From contig CAYQXV010000014.1 in NCBI GenBank assembly GCA_964421675.1, positions 1 through 64,000 on the forward strand: a stretch of 64,000 nucleotides of DNA, given 5' to 3'. The notes below the pieces were generated by a model that was given only the letters and a program-made list of their open reading frames with translations, was not told the DNA's origin and did not search any database. This document shows, piece by piece, positions 24,762 to 33,450 of the stretch; the stretch's first letter is position 1, and every line of letters starts with the position of its first letter. The DNA comes from CALLPQ01 sp964421675. GTDB lineage: Bacteria; Pseudomonadota; Alphaproteobacteria; Caulobacterales; Parvularculaceae. A program made the position numbers and the translations under genes.

Positions 24762-25396
24762 ATGCTCGAATTTATTTTTGATCGTTATAATTACTGGATT
24801 GTCATCGTACTGATGATGATGGGTCTTTATATTGTGTTCTCACGGGGCAATTTGGTGAAAAAGATCATCGGGTTGAATATTTTTCAAACCTCGGTTTTCA
24901 TTTTTTACATAACAATCGGCAAAGTCGCAGGCGGAACAGCGCCGATTTTTCTCGGCGGCCACGGTGACGATGCTAGTCACGGCGATGCNNNNNNNNNNNN
25001 NNNNNNNNNNNNNNNNNNNNNNNNNNNNNNNNNNNNNNNNNNNNNNNNNNNNNNNNNNNNNNNNNNNNNNNNNNNNNNNNNNNNNNNNAGACTGGCCCAG
25101 AGACTGGCCCAGAGACTGGCCCAGAGACTGGCCCAGAGACTGGTGCAGAGTTGGGTGGCGACTTGAGTGTAGACCATGCTGTTGCAACAGCAGATATTAT
25201 CTACTCCAATCCGCTACCGCACGTTTTGATCCTGACCGCGATTGTTGTCGGCGTTGCCACAACGGCGGTGGGACTTGCCTTGGCCGTTCGCATTCGTGAG
25301 GCTTACGGCACCATCGAAGAAGATGAGTTAGAAGCAGAAGATGATGTCGCCGAATTTGGCGAGCAGGGTTCCTTCCCGCGGGAGGACGCTCGATGA
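24762..25396 (+). CDS. mrpC: Mrp-type Na+/H+ antiporter subunit C (interrupted by an assembly gap)
   Basis: MrpC is homologous to NuoK. Before the gap (24762-24988) two helices are seen, with RGNLVKKIIGLNIFQTSVFIF, the usual NuoK-like loop. After it, in the frame that begins at base 25091, come TGPE repeats and then DPL-type sequence NPLPHVLILTAIVVGVATTAVGLALA, the third helix, and an acidic tail. The 100 N do not preserve frame because the true gap length is unknown. The tail overlaps mrpD by four bases. The gene is almost certainly intact in the organism. Confidence 0.88.
24989..25088. other. Assembly gap (100 N) inside mrpC at a tandem repeat
   Basis: Placeholder gap directly adjoining a 12-bp tandem repeat. 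The repeat is the likely cause of the assembly break, and the true number of repeat units is unknown. Confidence 0.99.
25089..25136 (+). repeat. Four identical copies of a 12-bp tandem repeat encoding Glu-Thr-Gly-Pro
   Basis: AGACTGGCCCAG is repeated four times without change, then once with two substitutions (25137-25148). It encodes an ETGP repeat in the loop before the last helix of MrpC. Perfect identity between copies suggests recent expansion and possible length variation between strains. More copies may lie in the gap. Confidence 0.9.
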
Positions 25397-26928
25397 ATTT
25401 CGTTGAACAACTTCCCGCATTGCCAATCATCGTGCCGCTTTTATTAGCGCCAATCACATTGCTCTTGCCAAATGGGCGGCCCGCATGGGCATTTGCCACG
25501 TTGATTTCCTGGGCGGTCTTCTTCTTTTGCGCAGCCTTATTATATCAGGTTTATACGCATGGGCCGATCTCCTATTATCTCGGCGGCTGGGCTCCGCCCC
25601 TTGGTATTGAATATCGCGTTGACCTTGCCAATGGGCTTTTACTCTTTTTGGTATCGGGCATCGGGGCATTGGTTTTTCCGTATGCCTATCATTCGATCAT
25701 GTCTGAGATTGACGCAAAACAGACGCCAGCGTTTTTTGCGGCCCTTTTGCTATGCATGACCGGTCTTTTAGGGGTGACGATTACCGGCGATGCATTCAAT
25801 GTTTTTGTATTTTTGGAAATCTCATCGCTTTCCACCTATGCGCTGGTCGCCATTGGCGCGGGTAGAGATCGCCGGGCGCTCACCGCCGCATTCAACTATT
25901 TGGTGATGGGCACAATCGGTGCCACGTTCTTTGTTATTGGCATTGGGCTTTTATATCAGGCAACGGGTACGCTCAATATGGCTGACTTGCAGGCCCATTT
26001 GACAACGCTTGATAATCGCATGGTGCAATCGGGGTTTGCATTCATCCTTGTGGGCATGGGGTTGAAGCTGGCAATGTTTCCGCTGCATCTGTGGCTGCCC
26101 AATGCGTACACCTATGCGCCGTCGGCGGTTTCTGTATTCCTTGCAGCGACGGCGACCAAAGTTGCTGTCTATGTTCTGATCCGGTTTTTCTTTTCAATAT
26201 TTCACACCGAATATGGTGCTGATTTTGGATCGCTCTATCTGGCATTGCGTTTTGCGATCTTACCCGTCGCAGTCGCGGGCATGTTTATCGCGTCCTTTGT
26301 GGCCGTCTTTCAGGACGATATAAAACGCATATTGGCTTATTCGTCCGTGGCACAGATTGGCTACATGCTGCTCGGGCTTTCTCTGGCAACGGAGGCGGGC
26401 CTGACCGCGACCATGGTGCACATGTTCAATCACGCGCTCATGAAGGCAGCGTTGTTCATGGCTGTGGGCTGTGTGATGTTGCGGTTGGGCGGCCATACCT
26501 TGAAAAACTTTGAAAGCCTTGCCTATCGCATGCCATTAACGACGGCTGCGTTTTTGATTTCCGGATTGTCGCTTGTCGGTGTTCCGCTGACGGTTGGTTT
26601 TGTCTCTAAATGGCTGCTTTTGCAGGCGACCTTTGAAGCAGGGCAGTGGATTGCATCCTTCCTGATTGTTGCCAGCTCATTGATCGCAGTTGTTTATGTT
26701 GGCCGGATTGTCGAAGTGATGGTGCGCAAACCTGCTGATGGTGCGGTGCTGGAGCCGGTAAAAGAAGCACCGCTCTCAATGTTGCTCCCGATGTGGCTGC
26801 TTGTTATTGCAAACGTATATTTTGGCTTACAAACCGATTTGACGGTGGATATTGCCCGGGGAGCCGCCCAAGCCTTTGGAATGAGCGGCGATATTGGCAT
26901 TTCAATAAGCGGGGGGACAGCGCACTAA
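25393..26928 (+). CDS. mrpD: Mrp-type antiporter subunit D (first ND2/ND4/ND5-like subunit)
   Basis: A 511-residue polytopic protein of the proton-translocating NADH-quinone oxidoreductase family, about 14 helices. Key ion-path residues are visible: Glu in VFVFLEISSLSTYAL (helix 5), Lys in GLKLAMFPLHLWLPNAY (helix 7), Lys in LAATATKVAVYVL (helix 8) and Lys in VGFVSKWLLLQA (helix 12). It follows mrpC with a four-base overlap and precedes a second such subunit by one base. This copy is the closest to canonical MrpD. Confidence 0.93.
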   Translation: MNFVEQLPALPIIVPLLLAPITLLLPNGRPAWAFATLISWAVFFFCAALLYQVYTHGPISYYLGGWAPPLGIEYRVDLANGLLLFLVSGIGALVFPYAYHSIMSEIDAKQTPAFFAALLLCMTGLLGVTITGDAFNVFVFLEISSLSTYALVAIGAGRDRRALTAAFNYLVMGTIGATFFVIGIGLLYQATGTLNMADLQAHLTTLDNRMVQSGFAFILVGMGLKLAMFPLHLWLPNAYTYAPSAVSVFLAATATKVAVYVLIRFFFSIFHTEYGADFGSLYLALRFAILPVAVAGMFIASFVAVFQDDIKRILAYSSVAQIGYMLLGLSLATEAGLTATMVHMFNHALMKAALFMAVGCVMLRLGGHTLKNFESLAYRMPLTTAAFLISGLSLVGVPLTVGFVSKWLLLQATFEAGQWIASFLIVASSLIAVVYVGRIVEVMVRKPADGAVLEPVKEAPLSMLLPMWLLVIANVYFGLQTDLTVDIARGAAQAFGMSGDIGISISGGTAH

Positions 26929-26929
26929 T

Positions 26930-28465
26930 ATGTTGATTTCTCCCGGTCTTGCTCTTCCCCTAACATTGTTAATCCCGATCCTTGGATTCCTCGCTATTTG
27001 GGCGTTGGATAAATCCCCAAATCTGCGCGAGGCGAGCACGCTCATTACCGCGGGTGTGCTGTTACTATTGGTATTGATTATTTTTACGGCAGTGGGAGCG
27101 GGGCAAACGCCTGGCTTTATTCTGCTAAATGTTATCGATGGATTGAATCTTGAACTGCGCGTTGAGCCCTTGGGCGCGATGTTCGCGTTAATTGCCAGCG
27201 GATTGTGGATTGTAAATTCGCTTTATTCCATCGGCTATATGCGCGGTAATGGTGAGAGCAATCAGACGCGCTTTTACATGTCCTTTGCGATTGCGATTTC
27301 CTCGGCCATGGGGATTGCCTATGCGGCCAATCTGTTCACCTTGTTTGTGTTCTACGAAATCTTGACGCTCTCAACCTTTCCGTTGGTCACCCATAAGGGC
27401 AATGATGCGGCGCGGCGCGGGGGGCGCATTTATCTGGGCATTTTGATGGGGACATCCATTGGCTTGCTACTACCCGCGATTGCGTGGACCTATGCCATTG
27501 CTGGCGGGGGTGATTTTACGGTTGGCGGTATTCTTAGCACAAAAATAGATGAGACGGGCCCGCTCGTACCCATCCTATTGGGGCTTTATGCCTTTGGGAT
27601 TGGCAAAGCCGCCCTTATGCCGGCCCATCCCTGGCTTCCCAATGCGATGGTCGCGCCAACGCCGGTTTCGGCCTTTTTGCATGCGGTTGCTGTGGTGAAG
27701 GCGGGCGTTTTCTCGATCCTAAAAATTGTCGTCTATATTTTCGGGATCGACCTGTTGAATACGACCGGGGCATCGACACCGTTTATGTGGCTCGCGGCAA
27801 TCTCGATCCTGCTTTCTTCAATGATCGCGATGAACAAAGATAATTTAAAAGCGCGCCTTGCTTATTCCACGGTTAGCCAGCTTTCCTATGTGACACTGGG
27901 CGCGATGCTCGCAACATCCATGGGGATTATGGGCGGGGCCATGCAGATTGCCATGCATGCGCTCGGTAAGATGACCCTGTTTATGTGTGCAGGCGCGATC
28001 TATGTCGCAACTCATAAACAGCTCATCTCTGAAATGCGCGGTCTTGGCCGGGTAATGCCCGTCACCTTTGGCGTGTTCTTTGTGGGCGCCATGTCGATTA
28101 TCGGACTGCCGCCACTGGGTGGATCTTGGCCGAAATTCTTTCTGATGGTTGGTGCCGCGGACGCTGGTGAAATCGCCATCATCATCGTGCTGATGATCTC
28201 ATCCATCTTCAATGTGGTGTATCTTTTATCGATCCCGGTACAGGCCTTCTTATTAGATACCGGCGATACATCCGCCAAGCCAAAAGGGGCGGGCGGAGCC
28301 ATGGTCGAATGGGGCCAGTTAAAAGAAGCACCGCTTTGGTGTCTGATCCCGCCCATCCTAACCGCTAGCGGTGCGATATTACTCTTCTTCACTGCCGGTT
28401 GGTTGTATGATTATTTGGCACCCGTCGCAGGACTTGTCGGCGTTAGCACGGGCTCTGGAAGTTAG
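26930..28465 (+). CDS. Second ND4/ND5-like antiporter subunit
   Basis: Also 511 residues and polytopic. Conserved features are Glu in LFVFYEILTLSTFPLV, Lys in GIGKAALMPAHPWLPNAM, Lys in LHAVAVVKAGVFSILK, and Lys in GGSWPKFFLM. The HPWLPNAM loop and the RFYMSFAI segment make it closer to NuoM/MbhH-type or MrpA-N-terminal proteins than to MrpD. It probably supplies one of the ion channels that MrpA would provide in a standard complex. It follows mrpD by one base and is in the same operon. Confidence 0.9.
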   Translation: MLISPGLALPLTLLIPILGFLAIWALDKSPNLREASTLITAGVLLLLVLIIFTAVGAGQTPGFILLNVIDGLNLELRVEPLGAMFALIASGLWIVNSLYSIGYMRGNGESNQTRFYMSFAIAISSAMGIAYAANLFTLFVFYEILTLSTFPLVTHKGNDAARRGGRIYLGILMGTSIGLLLPAIAWTYAIAGGGDFTVGGILSTKIDETGPLVPILLGLYAFGIGKAALMPAHPWLPNAMVAPTPVSAFLHAVAVVKAGVFSILKIVVYIFGIDLLNTTGASTPFMWLAAISILLSSMIAMNKDNLKARLAYSTVSQLSYVTLGAMLATSMGIMGGAMQIAMHALGKMTLFMCAGAIYVATHKQLISEMRGLGRVMPVTFGVFFVGAMSIIGLPPLGGSWPKFFLMVGAADAGEIAIIIVLMISSIFNVVYLLSIPVQAFLLDTGDTSAKPKGAGGAMVEWGQLKEAPLWCLIPPILTASGAILLFFTAGWLYDYLAPVAGLVGVSTGSGS

Positions 28466-28474
28466 GAAATTGCC

Positions 28475-28750
28475 ATGACTGATCTTAATAACAATCACGA
28501 TAAAGGCTGGGCGGAGAACCCGGTTTTTATTCGCGGCTTTTTGATTGTTCTAGGCATTGCATGTGCGCTGTCCGCGCTCGCCGGGTTTGTGGATAGCTGG
28601 CACAACCCACACCCCCATTTTGCGGTAGAGAAAGTCCCGGTATTTTTTGCCATCTGGGGCTTTGCCTCCTTCATGTTCATTGTTCTGGTCGGCCAGCATC
28701 TGCGAAAATTTGTGAGCCGCAAGAAAGGCTATTATGACGAGCGTGAGTAA
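28475..28750 (+). CDS. Small two-helix membrane protein of the Mrp-like operon
   Basis: A 91-residue protein with two predicted membrane helices (residues about 19-38 and 56-74). The pattern HPHFAVEKVPVFFAIWGF followed by LRKFVSRKKGYYDERE resembles short proteins I recall beside Mrp-like and energy-converting hydrogenase subunits, but I know no name for it. It lies between the second and third antiporter-like subunits and overlaps the start of the third by 17 bp, so it is almost certainly part of the complex or its assembly. Ribosome site is weak. Confidence 0.8.
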   Translation: MTDLNNNHDKGWAENPVFIRGFLIVLGIACALSALAGFVDSWHNPHPHFAVEKVPVFFAIWGFASFMFIVLVGQHLRKFVSRKKGYYDERE

Positions 28751-30500
28751 TCTGCTTTTAACACTGCTGATGAACCCCGCCGTTATCTTGACGTTGGGGG
28801 CCTTGGTGACACTGCGCACGCCTATCGTCGTGCGCAAATGGGTGTCGCTCGGGGTGATTGGCCTGAGTGCATATCAGTCATATCAATTGGGGCAAGGCGC
28901 ATTCGGTGAAATAGCGCTGTTTGGCAACACGCTGACGACTTTGCGCATTGACGCTTTGTCGCGAATTTTTATCGTCGTCTTCCACATCGCAATGGCGCTG
29001 AATATTTTATATAGCTGGCATGAAGCGCGCGATCGGTTGCAAAATTTTGCAACGCTTGCTTATCCCGCTGCGTGTTTGGGCGGTGTCCTCGCTGGTGATT
29101 TCGTGACCTTATTTGTCTGGTGGGAAATTGCGGCGATCACCTCTGTTTTCCTGGTGTGGGCACCGGGCACGCGGGCAAACTATCTTTCGGGCATGCGCTA
29201 TCTATCGGTCCAAATCCTGTCTGGTGTCTTGCTGCTGGGCGGTATCGCTTTGTGGTATCGCCAGCAAGGAACATTGGACTTTGGCGCGATTGGCCTGCGC
29301 GATGCGGGCGGTGCGATAAACTTGGCTGGCCTGCTATTGTTTTTAGCCTTCGGCATAAAGAGCGCGTTCCCGTTAATCCATAATTGGGTGCAAGATAGCT
29401 ATCCCAAAGCTAGCCTCACCGGGACCATTGTTTTGTCGGTCTTCACCACCAAGCTGGCTGTATATTCTCTGGCGAGGGGGTTCGCCGGAACAACGGAGCT
29501 GGTTTATATCGGCGCGGTGATGACGATATTCCCGATCTTCTTTGCCTTGATCGAAAATGATCTGCGCAAGGTTCTGTGTTACTCCATCAATAACCAGGTT
29601 GGCTTTATGGTTATTGGTATCGGGATTGGTTCGTCAATTGCCGTCAATGGTGCGGTTGGCTATGCCTTTTCCAATATTATCTTTGAGAGCTTATTGTTTA
29701 TGGCGCTGGGAGCGGCGGTCTACCGAACCGGAACCTCTCAGGCGACAGAATTGGGCGGGCTTTATCGCTATATGCCGCTTACCTTGGGATTATGTATTGT
29801 TGGCGCTCTTTCCATCTCGGCATTTCCGTTTACCGCAGGGTTTGTCACCAAGGGCCTTATCATTGAAGGGGCCGCTGCGGCGCATATCCCCTATGTATTT
29901 GTTGTCTGGCTTGTTTTGTTATTTGCATCGGCCGGGGTTTTGGAACATGCCGGGATCAAGATTCCATTCTTTACATTCTTCGCCCATTCTCATCCCAATC
30001 GGACATTTGTAAAAGATAAAGTACCAACGGGCATGTATGTGGCCATGGGTATTGCAGCTGTTTTAAGTCTTGGCATCGGGATCTATCCTGATCCGCTTTA
30101 CGCGTTAATGCCCCATCAGGAGCAAATACAGAGCTATAATCCGAACACGCCTTATCATTTCATAGAGCAACTTCAATTGCTGTTATTTGCTGTCTTGGCC
30201 TTTGCCGTATTGATCCGCATGAAATGGTATCCGGCGGAAATTCCGTCCGATAATCTTGATAGTGATTGGGTGTGGCGCATTCCGGGCCGCAGCTTTGTCT
30301 CCTGGGGAAATGCAGCCGTGCGCGCCGTTTGGCTAACATTATTTAGTCAATGCATTTCGCGCATCGAGGACTTAACGCAGCGCATATATGCACTCCATGG
30401 TCCTGAAGGACGAATGGCGCGCTCCTGGCCTGTTGGTTTTATGGCGATGTGGACTGCGGTTATGCTGCTTGGTGTGCTCTTGCTATCCTTTCTTGGTTAA
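28734..30500 (+). CDS. Third ND2/ND4/ND5-like antiporter subunit
   Basis: A 588-residue polytopic protein, more divergent than the other two. Ion-path residues remain: Glu in LFVWWEIAAITSVFLVW, Lys in FGIKSAFPLIHNWVQDSYPKAS, Lys in SVFTTKLAVYSLAR and Lys in TAGFVTKGLIIEG. A C-terminal extension of about 100 residues adds two further hydrophobic segments separated by a polar region. It ends the operon. Together the three paralogues replace MrpA plus MrpD of textbook Mrp complexes. Confidence 0.88.
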   Translation: MTSVSNLLLTLLMNPAVILTLGALVTLRTPIVVRKWVSLGVIGLSAYQSYQLGQGAFGEIALFGNTLTTLRIDALSRIFIVVFHIAMALNILYSWHEARDRLQNFATLAYPAACLGGVLAGDFVTLFVWWEIAAITSVFLVWAPGTRANYLSGMRYLSVQILSGVLLLGGIALWYRQQGTLDFGAIGLRDAGGAINLAGLLLFLAFGIKSAFPLIHNWVQDSYPKASLTGTIVLSVFTTKLAVYSLARGFAGTTELVYIGAVMTIFPIFFALIENDLRKVLCYSINNQVGFMVIGIGIGSSIAVNGAVGYAFSNIIFESLLFMALGAAVYRTGTSQATELGGLYRYMPLTLGLCIVGALSISAFPFTAGFVTKGLIIEGAAAAHIPYVFVVWLVLLFASAGVLEHAGIKIPFFTFFAHSHPNRTFVKDKVPTGMYVAMGIAAVLSLGIGIYPDPLYALMPHQEQIQSYNPNTPYHFIEQLQLLLFAVLAFAVLIRMKWYPAEIPSDNLDSDWVWRIPGRSFVSWGNAAVRAVWLTLFSQCISRIEDLTQRIYALHGPEGRMARSWPVGFMAMWTAVMLLGVLLLSFLG

Positions 30501-30988
30501 GCAGCTTTATATTTTCGGTTTTGAAAATAATTTTTCTCTTCACGCATTTGTGAAAACCGGCAACTCAAAAGCCTTACGGGCTAATTTTACAGACAATTTC
30601 GTATTATCCCTCAAACTGTTCTTGGGAGTTTACAGCAAAAAACCGTCTCTGTACGGAAATATGCATATATTCACATTTTTGCAGATGTTTTTTTAAAAAA
30701 AAAGTGCTGGCTGAACCCGATAAATTAACCAACCTTTTGAACTCCAAACAATTTGAATCCAATTGGTCTAAAATTCTAAATATCATAGATAATTACTCAA
30801 TAAAGTGAGGTTGAGGGATGTAAAATACTTGCTGATTTTCTTATTTTATACAGCGCACAGATTAACCTTCATCACTTTAAGTTAAATCAAATTTGGGGAA
30901 ATTTATCCTCATTATACCCCTGCGGGTTATAGTTAGGTGGCGGGCATGCTTTGCACGGCTCTAAATTCAACGTTAGGGATTATATCAG
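30501..30988. other. AT-rich intergenic region
   Basis: Nearly 490 bp without a convincing gene, clearly richer in A+T than the flanking DNA. It contains a T7A9 tract at 30688-30703 and many short A/T runs. It separates the antiporter operon from the DnaA-domain gene. No consensus DnaA box (TTATNCACA) was found by eye. No T-tract terminator hairpin stands out. Confidence 0.5.
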
Positions 30989-31396
30989 ATGACGGGGAAG
31001 ATTTTTATTCAGCATAGAGATAAGGTCGTACAACGCCATGTTGCTCAATGCGCAATAGATCTTGCTTGTGAGGCCTATAACATTACTGCGGGGCAGGTAC
31101 TTCGCCCTGGACGATCAACCGCTAAGATATCTCGGGCACGCCAAGTTGCCATGTATCTTGCCCATGTTGTTGGCCAACTTTCTATGGTTCAGGTATCGGA
31201 AGAGTTTTCAAGGGACCGATCAACGGTTGCCCATGGCTTACACATGATTGAGGACCGGCGGGACTCGCCTATGTTTGATCAACAGATTTCTTTTCTGGAA
31301 GGTGAGTTTGAACGCCAACTTATGGACCTTTATCGAAATTGGCTCTCGGTAAGCAATTATTATCATGCGCGGTTAAATCGCCAAGATACTGGTTAA
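30989..31396 (+). CDS. Stand-alone DnaA domain IV-like DNA-binding protein
   Basis: The 135-residue protein matches the C-terminal DNA-binding domain of the replication initiator DnaA, without its ATPase domain. The alignment runs through IDLACEAYNITAGQVLRPG, SRARQVAMYLAHVVGQLSM and the helix-turn-helix signature SRDRSTVAHGLHMIEDRR, which corresponds to DnaA RDHTTVLHA. Similar orphan domain IV proteins occur in alphaproteobacteria, with largely unknown roles. It could bind DnaA-box-like sites or act as a plain transcription factor. It appears monocistronic, with AT-rich DNA upstream and an inverted repeat just downstream. Confidence 0.85.
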   Translation: MTGKIFIQHRDKVVQRHVAQCAIDLACEAYNITAGQVLRPGRSTAKISRARQVAMYLAHVVGQLSMVQVSEEFSRDRSTVAHGLHMIEDRRDSPMFDQQISFLEGEFERQLMDLYRNWLSVSNYYHARLNRQDTG

Positions 31397-31421
31397 AAAA
31401 TAGTGTTATACCATCACAGTC

Positions 31422-31449
31422 AAACTCTACACCGTGTCGTGTAAAGTTT
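31422..31449. promoter_or_regulatory. Imperfect 11-bp inverted repeat between the DnaA-like gene and tonB
   Basis: Arms AAACTCTACAC and GTGTAAAGTTT pair with one mismatch around a 6-base centre. No T-run follows directly. It lies 26 bp after the DnaA-like stop and 243 bp before the TonB start. It could be an operator of dyad type or a weak terminator hairpin. Confidence 0.45.
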
Positions 31450-31691
31450 GCATAAGACAAAAAAATGATGTTACCTTAAACTTGTTGCGTCTCACAAACA
31501 TAAAGCTGGGGTCGTTCAAATTGCCCAGTTTTATCATCACTGATGAGGACTTCGGCAGGCTGGCTGTTTTTAAAGATTGAAAGTTAGTTATTGAGAGAAG
31601 GCTTTTTGCCTTTCACATATTTCCCAAAGCAGCGCGCCATAAAATTCGCTGAACCTTCTTCGTCGATGATAACAAGAGAAGGGATAACCTA

Positions 31692-32267
31692 ATGTCTAGT
31701 TTGAGATTAATGTTTGGCTTGCCAATTGCGGCAGTGATTACGATTGGACTATTTCTGGGGATGAACTCATTAGTGTCCACGGAAGGGAAGATTAGTCCGG
31801 AAAGACAGATTTATGATCCGGTGATTAACGCTGATATTCCAGAACCAGACGCCCCCCCAGCGCCGATTGACGAAAGAGCCCCCGCCATTGATGACAGAAT
31901 CGTTCCGGACCGGGTTGATGTTACGCCGATAAATGATGGGGGCCGACCGATCTTCCGTGATGACAATCCTGCTCCAGCTCCCGATCCGGGACCCATTGGG
32001 AATCCAGAGGCGGTGTTAACGCCTATCATCACAATCGAACCTATTTACCCGGAACGCTGTGCATCACGCGGCATTGAAGGCCACGTTCTTGTTGAATTTG
32101 ATGTGACGGGTGACGGCGCCGTAACAAATGCGCGTATTTTGTCATCAACAAGTCGGTGCCTGAACAAGTCAGCCATCGCGGCGGTTACGCGCTGGCGATA
32201 TAGCCCAACGGGCACTGTGCATCGCGGCCAGAAAGTAACGCTGACATTTCAGTTGGCGGCTGAATAG
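31692..32267 (+). CDS. Energy transducer TonB
   Basis: Links the inner-membrane proton motive force to outer-membrane receptors. The 191-residue protein has an N-terminal membrane anchor (residues about 9-28), an acidic Pro/Asp-rich spacer (PEPDAPPAPIDERAP, PAPAPDPGP) and a TonB C-terminal domain with YPERCASRGIEGHVLVEFDV and a terminal AIAAVTRWRYSPT. The two Cys in the C-terminal domain may form a disulfide. A GAAGGG ribosome site precedes the ATG. There is no exbB/exbD next to it. A clear terminator follows. Confidence 0.92.
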   Translation: MSSLRLMFGLPIAAVITIGLFLGMNSLVSTEGKISPERQIYDPVINADIPEPDAPPAPIDERAPAIDDRIVPDRVDVTPINDGGRPIFRDDNPAPAPDPGPIGNPEAVLTPIITIEPIYPERCASRGIEGHVLVEFDVTGDGAVTNARILSSTSRCLNKSAIAAVTRWRYSPTGTVHRGQKVTLTFQLAAE

Positions 32268-32308
32268 GTTTTCGCCTTAAAGGCCCTTTGGGCCATTGGA
32301 TTGGTTTT

Positions 32309-32348
32309 AGGTCGCTAGCTTCAGACGAGGTTAGCGACCTTTTTATTT
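32309..32348 (+). terminator. Rho-independent terminator after tonB
   Basis: A perfect 9-bp stem AGGTCGCTA/TAGCGACCT (32309-32317 with 32332-32340) is followed immediately by TTTTATTT. It ends the tonB transcript, 40 bp after its stop. Confidence 0.88.
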
Positions 32349-32412
32349 GGGGAACTATTCTATAGTAAAAACGATTAGAGGAATTGCTAGGGCAACGCGG
32401 CGTTAGTGTGCA

Positions 32413-33450
32413 TTAATCCTTGCGGGGATTAAAATTGCGACCAGCATCCCATTCTTCGACAAAGGCGCGAAGTTTTTCGTCTTGTCCGTCTGGAAGAACA
32501 ATTTTCAACTTTACATATTGATCGCCGGGCTGTTCCGGGTCTGTGACGCCGCGTCCTTTTAAGCGCAGGGTTGTTCCTGTGTTTGCGCCCTTTGGCACGC
32601 TCACCGCAACATCCCCGTCAATGGTGGGCACAGTGATTTTCCCCCCAAGAACAGCTTCATTCAGAGAAATGGCAACCTCAACATAGATATCGAGGCCGTC
32701 ACGCTCAAAAATATCATGGGTTTGAATGTGGGTTTCCACATAAACATCGCCTGAAGCGCCGCCCCCTTCACCCGGTTCCCCTTGTCCTTTCAGGCGCAGG
32801 GTTTGGCCTTCTTCAAGGCCGGCGGGGATCGTTAGATCGAGAACCCGCTCGTCGGGCATTGTAACGCGCTTGGTTGCACCGCGCAGGGCATCAAGAAAAT
32901 CGACATCGAGGCGGTATCGCACATCGCGCCCGCGTGCCTGCGTTTCTTGACGAGGCCCGCCGAACAGATCGGCAAAAATATCGCCGAGATCATCAAACGA
33001 CGCACCAGCACCAGGGCCGCCGCCCATACCGCCACCGGGACCAGACGGCCCGGCACCAGGATAGTTGGCAAACGGGTCGCCCGCTCCCTCTGCGGGACCA
33101 GTTCTGGGAGTTTTGCGGCGCGAGCCAAAGGGGGTGGAGCGTTCTTGATAGGCTTTTGCACGCGCTTGCGCGCCTTCGCGTCCGCCCCATTGGCGTGCAA
33201 AGGGGTCGGCAGGCTTGCCTTCCGCATCAATTTCGCCGCGATCAAATTTGCGCCGCCGATCCGGGTCCCCCAAAACATCGAAGGCACGGGAGATTTCTTT
33301 AAATTTCTCCTCGGCTTCGGCGTTATCTGGGTTGCGATCAGGGTGATATTGCTTCGCGAGCGAGCGAAAAGCGCTGCGAATTTCTGAATCGCTTGCGGAA
33401 AGCGAGACGCCAAGAGTGGTGTAGGGGTTCTTGATCAAGCCATTAACCAA
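32413..33450 (-). CDS. DnaJ C-terminal domain-containing co-chaperone (CbpA-type)
   Basis: A J-domain co-chaperone of DnaK. The J domain (residues about 8-75) holds YHPDRNPDN with the HPD motif. A Gly/Pro-rich linker follows (about 120-160), then two DnaJ C-terminal beta domains. The Cys-rich zinc finger of true DnaJ is absent, so it belongs to the CbpA/DjlA-like group. It has 345 residues. The start appears to be TTG at 33450, since no in-frame ATG precedes the J domain; CAGG lies nine bases upstream. It is monocistronic. Confidence 0.92.
   Translation of the reverse strand: MVNGLIKNPYTTLGVSLSASDSEIRSAFRSLAKQYHPDRNPDNAEAEEKFKEISRAFDVLGDPDRRRKFDRGEIDAEGKPADPFARQWGGREGAQARAKAYQERSTPFGSRRKTPRTGPAEGAGDPFANYPGAGPSGPGGGMGGGPGAGASFDDLGDIFADLFGGPRQETQARGRDVRYRLDVDFLDALRGATKRVTMPDERVLDLTIPAGLEEGQTLRLKGQGEPGEGGGASGDVYVETHIQTHDIFERDGLDIYVEVAISLNEAVLGGKITVPTIDGDVAVSVPKGANTGTTLRLKGRGVTDPEQPGDQYVKLKIVLPDGQDEKLRAFVEEWDAGRNFNPRKD

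Noticed and set aside
30388..30786. Short frames on both strands at the end of the antiporter operon and in the AT-rich region
   Set aside because: Rich in Phe, Lys and Leu as expected from AT-rich noncoding DNA; no start signals.
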